Shown here: positions 56,275 through 64,000 of the stretch, piece after piece
Layout: each line of letters begins with the position of its first letter
Numbering within the stretch: the first letter of the stretch is position 1
DNA from: a gamma proteobacterium HIMB30
GTDB lineage: Bacteria > Pseudomonadota > Gammaproteobacteria > Pseudomonadales > Litorivicinaceae
Direction: 5' to 3'
DNA length: 64,000 nt
Assembly: GCA_000227525.2 (NCBI GenBank)
Contig: AGIG01000028.1
Coordinates: forward strand, 496,001-560,000
Notes under the pieces: model-generated
Databases searched by the model: none
What the model saw: only the letters and a program-made list of their open reading frames with translations
What the model was told of the DNA's origin: nothing
Program-made: the position numbers and the translations under genes

Positions 56275-57526
56275 GCGCGAAACTGGCGGCGAGCGAGCCA
56301 TCATTTGCTCAGTGACCATTCGAGAGCCGTTTTATATTCCTGATGTTGAGGAATTTGTTTCACTGGTTACCTCGGCGGGCGCAGAGATTGTCGGTAAGTT
56401 AAACGCGCAGCGCCAGAGACCCAGTCCAGCTAATTATATTGGGGTTGGCAAAGTCGAGGAATTGGCGGCCCTTGTCCAAGCAACTGAAGCAGACTTAGTC
56501 ATCTTCGATGGTCACTTATCGCCTAGCCAAGAGCGTAATCTTGAGAAGCAATTAAAAGCCAGGGTGATCGATCGCTCGGGCTTGATCCTCGATATTTTCG
56601 CGAGTCGCGCAAAAACCTTTGAGGGCAAGCTTCAGGTTGAACTTGCTCAACTTGATCATATTCGGACTCGATTGATCCGCGGTTGGACTCACCTTGAGCG
56701 GCAAAAGGGAGGTATTGGTTTGCGTGGCCCGGGCGAGACACAGTTAGAAACTGACCGCCGTTTGATCTCTGTTCGCATGAATTCGCTCAAAGGCCGATTA
56801 GAAAAGGTACGCAAGACGAGAAACCAAGGTCGAAGAGCGCGTCGCCGAAATGCTATTCCAACGGTCGCACTAGTGGGTTACACCAATGCGGGCAAATCGA
56901 CGTTGTTTAATCGACTGACTGAGGCGCATATTTATGCGGCAGACCAATTATTTGCGACTCTTGATCCAACACTTCGGAAAATCACTTTGCCGGGTGGTGC
57001 TTCAACGATCGTGGCTGATACTGTCGGGTTTGTTCAAAACTTGCCGCATGCCCTCGTTGACGCATTTCGGGCGACACTTGAAGAAGCTGCCGAAGCAGAT
57101 GTTCTGATGTTTGTTCAAGATGGCGCGCATGCCGATCGATTGATGCAAGAGCAGGCCGTTCTTGAGGTCTTACATGAAATCGGAGCCCATGAAGTCCCTC
57201 GTATTATCGTGATGAACAAAGTGGACATGCGCCCTGAAGTGAAACCAGGGCGAGATGAGGCTGGCCGTGTCTGGATTTCAGCAAACAGCGGCGCCGGGTT
57301 AGAGGACCTGGGTTTGGCGCTCGCTGAAGCGATTGGTGAGACACCGAAAGAACATCATTTAGTGTTGCAGCCGTCGGAAGGAAAGCTTCGTGCCAAGCTA
57401 TACCAAGAGGCCGATGTGTTATCTGAATCAACGACTGAGCTTGGTGAGACGCAACTGACGATCAGAATCTCCGAGGATCGGCTGGCAACTTTGATGAGAG
57501 AGGTTGGTCGAAGTCCACTTCACTGA
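56264..57526 (+). CDS. hflX: Ribosome-associated GTPase HflX
   Basis: 420 residues; splits stalled ribosomes after heat stress. N-terminal domain with NYIGVGKVEEL and LSPSQERNLEK; RGWTHLERQKGGIGLRGPGE and TQLETDRRL; GTPase domain G1 GYTNAGKST, G3 DTVGF, G4 NKVD. GTG 56264 (MFFERETGGERA) aligns with E. coli's MFDRYDAGEQA and has GGAG nine bases before it; a TTG two codons earlier is less likely. Confidence 0.94.
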   Translation: MFFERETGGERAIICSVTIREPFYIPDVEEFVSLVTSAGAEIVGKLNAQRQRPSPANYIGVGKVEELAALVQATEADLVIFDGHLSPSQERNLEKQLKARVIDRSGLILDIFASRAKTFEGKLQVELAQLDHIRTRLIRGWTHLERQKGGIGLRGPGETQLETDRRLISVRMNSLKGRLEKVRKTRNQGRRARRRNAIPTVALVGYTNAGKSTLFNRLTEAHIYAADQLFATLDPTLRKITLPGGASTIVADTVGFVQNLPHALVDAFRATLEEAAEADVLMFVQDGAHADRLMQEQAVLEVLHEIGAHEVPRIIVMNKVDMRPEVKPGRDEAGRVWISANSGAGLEDLGLALAEAIGETPKEHHLVLQPSEGKLRAKLYQEADVLSESTTELGETQLTIRISEDRLATLMREVGRSPLH

Positions 57527-57554
57527 GTATGATGCAGGGCCTCATGGAGAAAGT

Positions 57555-58934
57555 ATGGCAGCCGACGATTCAGCATTAGAACAGTTAAAAACCCCTCCCC
57601 ACTCGAGAGAGGCAGAGCAATCGTTACTCGGTGGCTTATTGCTTGATGCACAAACTTGGGATCAAGTCGCTGAAATGGTGACTAAGGAAGATTTCTATCT
57701 GCCAGAGCATCGGCTGATTTTTGAGGCGATGTTTAAAGTGTTTGAACGAAATCGCCCATTGGACGTACTCACTATTTTTGAGCAGCTTGATGTCATGGAT
57801 GAGGCCGACAACGCGGGCGGTATTGCTTATTTATCTGAATTGGCGGCGAGTGCTTCAAGTGCCAGCAACGTCACCGCTTATGCAGAAATTATTCGCGATC
57901 GCGCAGTCCTTCGTCAGCTAATCCGTGTCGCCGGGGAGATGTCTGAGAATGCGCGCAAGCCTGCTGGCCGGAGCGTTAGCGAAATTCTCGATGAAGCAGA
58001 ATCCAAAGTTTTCAAAATCAGTGAGGAGCGGCCGTCGCGAGGCGGGCCTGAGGCGGTCAATCATTATTTAAAAGTCGCACTCAGAAAAATCGATGAGCTG
58101 TATGCGTCAGATTCGGAAATTACAGGCGTATCGACTGGATTCAAGAAACTCGACCAGATGACCGCGGGTCTGCAACAATCTGATCTGGTGATTATCGCAG
58201 GTCGTCCGTCGATGGGTAAAACCACCTTTGCGATGTGCTTGGTCGAATCCTGCGTCATCAAATCAGAAAAGCCAACACTGGTGTTTTCGATGGAAATGCC
58301 TGGTGAGTCAATCGTCATGCGGATGCTTTCATCCCTCGGCCGGATTGATCAGACCAAGGTGCGTACCGGTAAATTAAGCGATGAAGATTGGCCTCGTTTA
58401 ACGTCGGCTTTTAGTTTGCTGAACGAAAAGCCGCTTTACATTGATGACACACCAGCACTGACGCCAACCGAGTTACGAACCCGCGCGCGGCGCATCGCGC
58501 GGCAGCATCCGGAAGGTCTCGGTATGATCATGATCGATTATCTCCAGTTGATGCAGGTCGCGGGTGGTGGCGAAAACCGAGCGGGTGAGATTTCAGAAAT
58601 CTCGCGTTCTCTTAAGGCTCTAGCGAAAGAATTGAATTGTCCTGTGGTAGCACTTTCTCAGCTGAACCGCTCACTTGAGCAGCGACCAAACAAACGTCCG
58701 GTTATGTCTGACTTACGCGAATCTGGAGCTATTGAACAGGACGCAGACGTGATTTGTTTTATCTATCGCGACGAAGTTTATAACGAGAACACCGAAGAAA
58801 AGGGTGTTGCTGAGATTATTATTGGTAAACAGCGTAATGGTCCGATCGGTACGATAAGACTTGCATTCCTTGGTCAGTATACGCGCTTTGAGGACCTGGC
58901 TGAGGCATATTACGAGGACTTCCCACATGAGTAA
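57555..58934 (+). CDS. dnaB: Replicative DNA helicase
   Basis: 459 residues. N-terminal domain with PHSREAEQSLLGGLLLD; RecA-like domain with Walker A GRPSMGKTTFA, LVFSMEMPGE, MIMIDYLQLM (Walker B) and SQLNRSLEQRPNKRP. ATG 57555 is preceded by GGAGAAAGT and is preferred over in-frame GTG 57504 within hflX. No intein seen. Confidence 0.97.
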   Translation: MAADDSALEQLKTPPHSREAEQSLLGGLLLDAQTWDQVAEMVTKEDFYLPEHRLIFEAMFKVFERNRPLDVLTIFEQLDVMDEADNAGGIAYLSELAASASSASNVTAYAEIIRDRAVLRQLIRVAGEMSENARKPAGRSVSEILDEAESKVFKISEERPSRGGPEAVNHYLKVALRKIDELYASDSEITGVSTGFKKLDQMTAGLQQSDLVIIAGRPSMGKTTFAMCLVESCVIKSEKPTLVFSMEMPGESIVMRMLSSLGRIDQTKVRTGKLSDEDWPRLTSAFSLLNEKPLYIDDTPALTPTELRTRARRIARQHPEGLGMIMIDYLQLMQVAGGGENRAGEISEISRSLKALAKELNCPVVALSQLNRSLEQRPNKRPVMSDLRESGAIEQDADVICFIYRDEVYNENTEEKGVAEIIIGKQRNGPIGTIRLAFLGQYTRFEDLAEAYYEDFPHE

Positions 58935-59457
58935 GTCACTGCAAGATCAGTTACTCGCTCTCGGCGTCGCAGATAAAAAGAAGGCAAAGCAAGCCAAACA
59001 TCAACAGCGAGTTGAGTCCAAGGAACCGAAAGGGCCAGGGATTCAGGAAAGCCTTCAAGAGGCGCAGCAAAAAGCGCGGGATGAGAAAAAAGCTCGAGAC
59101 CAAGCGTTAGCCACGGAGCGTGAGGCGAAACGGTTGAAGGCGGAGAAGCTTGCTCAGGTCCGTGACATGGTGAAATCAAATCTCATTGATCGTGGCCCTG
59201 ACGCTCAACGAGTTGATTTTCGCTTTCCCTACGGAAAAAAAATCAGACCTTTCCCAGTCAGTACCGAAGTGAGAGATCAATTGGCCCGGGGAATGATCGG
59301 TCTCATTGAGATCGATGGTGCAATATGTATCGTTCCGAGAGATGTCCTCGAAAAATGCATCGAACGACTTGAAGGCCAGGAAATCTTTTCTCATCTTGCG
59401 AAACTTGAGGTGCAAGATGATGACTATCCACCGATCCCTGACGATCTCGATTGGTAA
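58927..59457 (+). CDS. DUF2058 family protein
   Basis: 176 residues. Begins MSKSLQDQLLALGVADKKKA, then a highly charged coiled region (QQKARDEKKARDQALATERE) and a C-terminal fold with FRFPYGKKIRPFPV and GAICIVPRDVLEKC. This is the DUF2058 (YaiL-like) pattern; some relatives are annotated as nucleoprotein/polynucleotide-associated. ATG 58927 overlaps dnaB by 8 bp. Confidence 0.85.
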   Translation: MSKSLQDQLLALGVADKKKAKQAKHQQRVESKEPKGPGIQESLQEAQQKARDEKKARDQALATEREAKRLKAEKLAQVRDMVKSNLIDRGPDAQRVDFRFPYGKKIRPFPVSTEVRDQLARGMIGLIEIDGAICIVPRDVLEKCIERLEGQEIFSHLAKLEVQDDDYPPIPDDLDW

Positions 59458-60357
59458 ATGCCAGTCCATGAACTAGCGGCGCTTGGTGCGTCACTATGTT
59501 TTGCAATTGCCGGCGTGCTTGCCGTCAAACCCTCGCGTGCGCTTGGGGCAATTCGATTCAATCGTATCCGTATGCTGATCATGGCTGCCGGTCTTTTCGT
59601 TGCCGCGATGGTCTCCGGCGGGCTATCGACGCTGACCACTGAATCGCTACCGATTTTATTAATCTCAGGCCTTGTCGGAATTTTTCTGGGCGATACTTTT
59701 CTGTTTGCCGGTCTCCGCCGAGTTGGACCGCGACTGAATGCTGTGATGTTTGCATTCAATGCGCCATTGACGGCAATTGCAGGTATTTTCTTTCTTAACG
59801 AGATCTTGTCGCTCTCGGTGTTTCTGGGGTGCATACTGGTTACATCAGGCGTCGTCATCGCTGTTGTCTACGGACAAAAGCAATCATCTTCAAGCCATTG
59901 GGACGTGGTGCATGGCTCGTTACCTATTGGACTGCTTTTTGGATTTTTGGCTGCCGCTGGACAGGCTGCTGGGATTCTCTTGTCACGACCGTTGATGGCA
60001 CAGGGCGTCGATCCAATTGCAGCGTCAGCAGTTCGAGTTGCGATCGCAGCGGTTACATTAGTCATTGTGTACGAAATTTCCAATCGAGGTATGCAACGCG
60101 ATCATTCTGCGTGGACCAAAGAAGTCATACTGAAAACTCTGGGAAGCGGTGTCATTGGTATGGGCGTCGGGATGACGCTTGTGATGTTCGCATTACAAGG
60201 TGGTGAGGCAGGAATTGTATCGACTCTTAGCTCGGCCGCCCCGGTTTTTATCTTGCCCGTTCTTTGGATCATTTCAGCTCGTCGACCGGTATTTGGCGCA
60301 TGGGTTGGCTCGAGTATTGTATTTTTTGGAACGGCGCTCATCTTCATTCGAGGCTGA
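59458..60357 (+). CDS. EamA/DMT-family transporter
   Basis: 299 residues, ten predicted spans in two EamA repeats (FFLNEILSLSVFLGCILVTSGV in the first; SSAAPVFILPVLWIISARRP in the second). Likely exports a small metabolite; the substrate is unknown. ATG immediately follows the DUF2058 stop. Followed at once by the NtrC-like site. Confidence 0.88.
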   Translation: MPVHELAALGASLCFAIAGVLAVKPSRALGAIRFNRIRMLIMAAGLFVAAMVSGGLSTLTTESLPILLISGLVGIFLGDTFLFAGLRRVGPRLNAVMFAFNAPLTAIAGIFFLNEILSLSVFLGCILVTSGVVIAVVYGQKQSSSSHWDVVHGSLPIGLLFGFLAAAGQAAGILLSRPLMAQGVDPIAASAVRVAIAAVTLVIVYEISNRGMQRDHSAWTKEVILKTLGSGVIGMGVGMTLVMFALQGGEAGIVSTLSSAAPVFILPVLWIISARRPVFGAWVGSSIVFFGTALIFIRG

Positions 60358-60374
60358 TGCACTGAATTTGTGCA
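60358..60374. promoter_or_regulatory. NtrC-like enhancer site upstream of aapJ
   Basis: TGCAC (60358-60362), seven bases, GTGCA (60370-60374): the NtrC binding pattern TGCAC-N7-GTGCA. A second overlapping inverted repeat TTTGTGC/GCACAAA spans 60367-60387. The site starts one base after the DMT transporter stop and lies about 130 bp upstream of the predicted sigma-54 start point, a normal enhancer distance. Confidence 0.65.
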
Positions 60375-60388
60375 ATTTATGCACAAAT

Positions 60389-60421
60389 CTAGGGCTTTTT
60401 CGCTTGTGAAAGCAAAAGCCT
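60389..60421 (+). terminator. Hairpin after the DMT transporter
   Basis: An imperfect stem: the TAGGGCTTTTTCGCTT side pairs with AAAGCAAAAGCCTA, loop GTG, with small bulges. It may end the dnaB-DMT transcript ahead of the aap promoter. A TAGTTTTCTC stretch follows but no clean T-run. Confidence 0.5.
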
Positions 60422-60470
60422 AATGCTAGTTTTCTCGGCTATGGCGGCGGGCACACCCGAAATTTGTCGC

Positions 60471-60484
60471 GGCATGATAGTTGC
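60471..60484 (+). promoter_or_regulatory. Sigma-54 (RpoN) promoter of the aap operon
   Basis: GGCATGATAGTTGC has the GG-N10-GC spacing that defines -24/-12 promoters, within CGGCATG...TTGCT (consensus TGGCAC...TTGCW). A transcript would start near 60495, 73 bases before the aapJ ATG. Fits with the NtrC-like site upstream. Confidence 0.65.
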
Positions 60485-60567
60485 TGATCCAAACGCTGGG
60501 TGCCTACAAAATATTGATAAGGCCCGTATGAAGATTAAAACAAACCGCTTTATTCAGGAGTTATTCC

Positions 60568-61590
60568 ATGAAATTGTCTGCAAAAATTGCAACTACCATC
60601 GCAGCGTCCGCTGTTGCAGTTGCTCAGGTCGCATCAGCTGGCACGCTGGATGATGTTAAAGCTCGTGGCGAGCTAAAGTGTGGCGTCAGTGGTGGCGTAC
60701 CAGGATTCTCAGCACCAGATGATGCTGGTCGTATGCAAGGCATCGATGCCGCTGTCTGTGACGCGATTGCAGCTGCAGTCCTCGGCGATGCAAGTAAAGT
60801 GACATTTATCCCACTGACAGCAAAAGAGCGTTTTACTGCGCTTGCATCAGGTGAAGTCGATGTCTTGTCGCGTAACACAACACACACGCTGACTCGTGAA
60901 GCATCACTGGGTCTGAACTTCACTTACTACAACTACATTGATGGCCAAGGATTCATGGTCATGAAAGATTCTGGCATCAAGTCAACGCTTGAGCTGGATG
61001 GAGCGAGCATTTGTGTTCAAGCAGGTACAACAACTGAGCTGAACATGGCGGATTACTTCCGTAACAACAACATGTCATTCACTCCTGTTGGTTATGAGAC
61101 ATCAACACAAACACGTGAAGGCTTTGAAGGCGGTGCTTGTGATGTGTTGACATCTGATAAGTCTCAGCTGGCAGCTCTCTCAACTGAGATGAAGGTTGGT
61201 CCAGAGGGTGTGACGATTCTTCCAGAAACGATTTCAAAAGAGCCGCTCGGGCCAGTCGTTCGTCAAGGTGACGATCAGTGGATGGACATCGTTGCGATGA
61301 CACTTTACGCGTTGATCAACGCTGAAGAGCTTGGCATTACATCAGGCAATATCGATAAGTTGAAAGCGAACCCAGGTAATCCAAACGTTGCACGTTTGGT
61401 TGGAACCGAAGGTAATATGGGCGAGCTTCTAGGCCTTGGAGCTGACTGGTCGTATAACGCGATCAAGCAAGTTGGTAACTATGGTGAAATTTACGAGCGC
61501 ACTGTTGCCAAGATCGGTATTCCACGTGCAGGTTCAGTCAATGATCTGTGGACTCGTGGTGGTATCCTTTACGCGCCACCGATTCGTTAA
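60568..61590 (+). CDS. aapJ: General L-amino-acid ABC transporter, substrate-binding protein
   Basis: 340 residues. Signal peptide of about 24 residues ending ASA, then a type II SBP fold: ARGELKCGVSGGVPGFSAPD, VDVLSRNTTHTLTREASLGLNF, and GACDVLTSDKSQLAALST match AapJ/BztA. Captures a broad set of amino acids in the periplasm for AapQMP. GGAG lies eight bases upstream. A strong terminator follows, so it is probably made in excess over the membrane parts. Confidence 0.95.
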   Translation: MKLSAKIATTIAASAVAVAQVASAGTLDDVKARGELKCGVSGGVPGFSAPDDAGRMQGIDAAVCDAIAAAVLGDASKVTFIPLTAKERFTALASGEVDVLSRNTTHTLTREASLGLNFTYYNYIDGQGFMVMKDSGIKSTLELDGASICVQAGTTTELNMADYFRNNNMSFTPVGYETSTQTREGFEGGACDVLTSDKSQLAALSTEMKVGPEGVTILPETISKEPLGPVVRQGDDQWMDIVAMTLYALINAEELGITSGNIDKLKANPGNPNVARLVGTEGNMGELLGLGADWSYNAIKQVGNYGEIYERTVAKIGIPRAGSVNDLWTRGGILYAPPIR

Positions 61591-61605
61591 TCGAATCGAA
61601 TACCA

Positions 61606-61633
61606 GACCGGGCAATTGCCCGGTCTTTCTTTA
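61606..61633 (+). terminator. Intrinsic (attenuating) terminator after aapJ
   Basis: GACCGGGCAATTGCCCGGTC (61606-61625) is a perfect 20-bp palindrome, followed by TTTCTTTA. It ends most transcripts behind the binding-protein gene while read-through serves aapQ, a common arrangement in ABC operons. Confidence 0.9.
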
Positions 61634-61652
61634 ATAATCAACGGATTGTATT

Positions 61653-62834
61653 GTGACAGAACGTGCCCGTGTTCCCCTGCATCGAGACCCGAAATTTAGG
61701 GCGTTAGTTTTTCAAATCCTGGCCTTGGGATTTGTGGTTTATGGGTTCTACTCGTTATTTCAAACGACAGTCGATAATTTGGTTGCTCGTGGCATCCAAA
61801 CTGGAACCAGCTTCTTTGATGAAGTGGCACCGTTTCAAATTGGCTTCAGTCCGTTCTTCGACTACAAACTCGGCGAATCAACCTACATCGACGTGTTTTT
61901 CGTCGGAATACAGAATACGATATTGGTCGCGGTACTCGGGATCATTGCGGCAACGATTCTCGGTTTCTTTATCGGGGTAATTCGCCTATCCCCGAACTGG
62001 CTTGTTTCTCGTGGCGCGCTTGCCTACATCGAGATTTTTAGAAACGTTCCACTGCTCTTGCAGATTATGTTCTGGAACTTCGCAATCTTTTTGCCGTCAC
62101 TTCCTGCGCCAAAAAATTCGATTGAAATGGGCTCCTTCTATTTAAACGCTCGCGGCTTCCATACACCGTTGCCAGTGGTCGACGATTCGACTGGATTTAC
62201 GATATGGATCGCGATGTTGGTGATTCTCTGTGCTGGATTAGTTGTATTCGCGAGACGTGCAAAAGCACGATTCGAGGAGACTGGAGAGCAGTTACCAATC
62301 GGGTGGATCTCTTTGGGTGTCATCTTCGGTGGCGGCTATCTTCTTTATTTGATCGCTGGATCACCGCTGGTATTCGACGAACCGGTATTGGGACGTTTCA
62401 ATTTCAAAGGGGGCGGACAGCTTCCGCTACCGCTCTTCTCGTTGTGGTTTGCGCTCACGCTGTACACGGCAGCCTTCATTGCGGAAAACGTACGAGCTGG
62501 TATTCAGGCGGTATCACAGGGTCAGAATGAAGCTGCGCATGCGCTCGGGCTGTCTCGTAAAGACACTGTGCGTCTTATCACGATTCCACAGGCACTTCGC
62601 GTGATTATTCCGCCAACGATCAGCCAATACTTGAACCTGACAAAAAACTCATCCTTGGCGGTTGCGGTCGGATACGAGGAATTGGTTGCTGTTTGGGCGG
62701 GGATTACCCTCAACCAGACTGGGCAAGCATTGGTCATTATTGGAATGACCGTTGCCGTGTATGAATGTTTGAGTTTGTTTACCTCTTTTGTACTGAACTG
62801 GTACAACAAGCGAATTCAGTTGACGGAGCGATAA
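61653..62834 (+). CDS. aapQ: Amino-acid ABC transporter permease AapQ
   Basis: 393 residues, inner-membrane permease of the His/Glu/Gln/Arg type. EAA loop: GQNEAAHALGLSRKDTVRLI near residue 290. N-terminal QTTVDNLVARGIQTGTSF and the EIFRNVPLLLQIMFWN segment are typical of AapQ/BztB. GTG start; follows the aapJ terminator by 20 bp. Confidence 0.94.
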   Translation: MTERARVPLHRDPKFRALVFQILALGFVVYGFYSLFQTTVDNLVARGIQTGTSFFDEVAPFQIGFSPFFDYKLGESTYIDVFFVGIQNTILVAVLGIIAATILGFFIGVIRLSPNWLVSRGALAYIEIFRNVPLLLQIMFWNFAIFLPSLPAPKNSIEMGSFYLNARGFHTPLPVVDDSTGFTIWIAMLVILCAGLVVFARRAKARFEETGEQLPIGWISLGVIFGGGYLLYLIAGSPLVFDEPVLGRFNFKGGGQLPLPLFSLWFALTLYTAAFIAENVRAGIQAVSQGQNEAAHALGLSRKDTVRLITIPQALRVIIPPTISQYLNLTKNSSLAVAVGYEELVAVWAGITLNQTGQALVIIGMTVAVYECLSLFTSFVLNWYNKRIQLTER

Positions 62835-62835
62835 C

Positions 62836-63957
62836 ATGGCTGATGTAAAAACCTTTGTTCCTGCTCCTGACCGTGCCCCACCAAGTAATGCCGTTGGTGC
62901 GTTTGCTTGGGTCCGTGACAACTTGTTTGGCTCGATCGGCAGTTCCGTTGCGACCTTATTGTTCTTTTATTTGTTCTTTAGTTACGTTCCGCCGTTCGTC
63001 GAATGGGCATTGATTAACGCAAACTGGACGGGCACTGATCGATCCGTTTGTGAAGCCAATACCGCTGGAGCCTGCTGGACGTTTATAAACGTGCGTTTTG
63101 AGCAGATTCTGTTTGGATTATATTTCGCCTCGAATCCGGATGAAATCTGGCGACCAACGTTGATATTCATCGTATTTTTTGCCTTATTGATCCCCCTGCT
63201 TTTTGAGAAAACACCCGGTAAGAAGTGGCTGGTGATCGGGATTTTGGGTGTGTTTCCTGTGTTGTTTTACTTCATCGTCTATGGTGGATATTTCGGGATT
63301 TCGCAGTCGAATACCACACAGTGGGGTGGATTCTTACTGACCTTTGCGCTCGCCTTTGTTGGGATTTTATTAGCATTACCAATCGGCATTTTGCTGGCTT
63401 TAGGGCGGCGGTCTGAGATGCCTGTGATCCGATCGATTTGTGTCGTTTACATTGAGTTCTGGCGCGGAACACCGCTGATCACGATTTTGTTTATGGCATC
63501 AGTCATGTTGCCGCTGTTTTTCCCGGCTGGAGTGGAATTCGATAAGGTGGTCCGAGCGATGATCGGGATCACGATGTTCCAATCTGCCTATACAGCGGAA
63601 GCTGTACGTGGCGGTTTGGCTGCAATTCCAAAAGGGCAGGCGGAAGCCGCGATGGCCCTTGGACTGGGATACTGGCGGCGGACAGTCTTTATTACTTTGC
63701 CGCAGGCGTTAAAAATTTCGATTCCATCGATTGTGAATACATTCATTGCGTTGTTCAAAGATACATCGCTCGTATCCATTATTGGTTTATTGGATCTTTT
63801 GAATATGGCGCAGACCGCGTCACGTTCCATGGAATGGAAAGGTTATGATATCGAAGCCTACTTGTTTGCCGGATTTATTTATTGGGCATTTTGTTATGGC
63901 ATGTCTCGATATAGTCAGAATTTAGAGCGCAAACTCGATACCAATCGGAGAAATTAA
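62836..63957 (+). CDS. aapM: Amino-acid ABC transporter permease AapM
   Basis: 373 residues, second permease. Contains EFWRGTPLITILFMASVMLP and the EAA loop GQAEAAMALGLGYWRRTVFI with LPQALKISIPSIVN. Pairs with AapQ. Starts two bases after aapQ. Confidence 0.94.
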   Translation: MADVKTFVPAPDRAPPSNAVGAFAWVRDNLFGSIGSSVATLLFFYLFFSYVPPFVEWALINANWTGTDRSVCEANTAGACWTFINVRFEQILFGLYFASNPDEIWRPTLIFIVFFALLIPLLFEKTPGKKWLVIGILGVFPVLFYFIVYGGYFGISQSNTTQWGGFLLTFALAFVGILLALPIGILLALGRRSEMPVIRSICVVYIEFWRGTPLITILFMASVMLPLFFPAGVEFDKVVRAMIGITMFQSAYTAEAVRGGLAAIPKGQAEAAMALGLGYWRRTVFITLPQALKISIPSIVNTFIALFKDTSLVSIIGLLDLLNMAQTASRSMEWKGYDIEAYLFAGFIYWAFCYGMSRYSQNLERKLDTNRRN

Positions 63958-63958
63958 T

Positions 63959-64000
63959 ATGACCACAGAAACGCACATGGCGTCTGCTGAGCTGGGTGAC
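63959..64000 (+). CDS. aapP: Amino-acid ABC transporter ATPase AapP, 5' end only
   Basis: ATG at 63959-63961, with CGGAGAAATT ahead, opens a frame reading MTTETHMASAELGD and running off the window. Only 14 codons are seen; identity rests on its place after aapM. An ATPase is the missing component of the operon. Confidence 0.7.
   Translation, partial: MTTETHMASAELGD

Overview
The window reads as chromosomal core sequence of a free-living, probably marine gammaproteobacterium of the Oceanospirillales/Pseudomonadales type. The evidence is the gene content and order: zapA-ssrS(6S RNA)-ygfA next to ygfB-pepP-ubiH-ubi, hisZ-purA, rpsF-rpsR-DUF2232-rplI, orn-queG-tsaE-amidase-mutL, miaA-hflX-dnaB, and an iscR-sufBCDS operon. 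The genus cannot be fixed without a search. Coding density is very high. Many neighbours overlap by 1-4 bases (ATGA, GTGA, TTGA junctions), and several convergent pairs overlap at their 3' ends. No rRNA, CRISPR array, prophage or insertion sequence was seen.

Layout. 1-6200: metK (cut by the window edge) diverges from a tkt-epd/gap-pgk-fba carbon operon across a perfect 18-bp palindrome. 6201-6930: a decayed MazE/MazF-type toxin-antitoxin pair with stop codons in both genes. 6931-10432: serA-rpiA, and ilvA divergently. 10433-12492: an unannotated 30-codon membrane peptide gene with its own promoter, then ygfA, 6S RNA, zapA and a ZapB-like gene on the minus strand. 11929-19188: ygfB, pepP, two Ubi-type flavin hydroxylases, riboflavin synthase, epmB and a Kef-type antiporter, almost all translationally coupled. 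19142-21024: a J-domain membrane protein, a MerR/cobalamin-domain regulator and a coupled small protein. 21021-29293: a long Fe-S assembly operon (iscR-like, sufB, C, D, S, T, a Rieske ferredoxin, an AbrB-family permease and a Tnr3-type Nudix hydrolase), with sufE alongside and a near-consensus IscR operator. 29364-32763: cnoX, glnS, murQ. 32749-36907: a sulfur cluster (SulP permease, DUF442 phosphatase, ETHE1/Blh-type metallohydrolase, two YeeE/YedE half-transporters).

36943-59457 is informational and envelope core: parC, serB, hisZ, purA, hfq, rpsF, rpsR, rplI, efp, epmA, orn, queG, tsaE, an N-acetylmuramoyl-L-alanine amidase, yfbR, mutL, miaA, hflX and dnaB. Relative to E. coli the tsaE-amiB-mutL-miaA-hfq-hflX-hflKC-purA cluster has been cut and re-joined: hfq sits behind purA, hflKC is not present, and a small accessory block (52234-55239: a secreted repeat protein, an orphan dehydrogenase, an acidic small protein, tRNA-Leu) separates mutL from miaA. 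59458-64000: a DMT exporter, then an aapJQMP-type amino-acid ABC transporter preceded by an NtrC-like site and a sigma-54 promoter.

Functional links: EF-P and both enzymes of its beta-lysylation (EpmA, EpmB) are present. serA and serB give two of the three serine-synthesis steps. The Suf operon supplies Fe-S enzymes in the same window (QueG, EpmB). Two cobalamin-linked proteins (QueG and the MerR-type regulator) imply B12 use. The most interesting candidates are the B12-domain regulator that lacks the usual capping Trp, the 30-aa peptide gene, the decayed toxin-antitoxin pair, the sulfur cluster without its usual repressor, the structured hfq leader and the secreted three-repeat protein.
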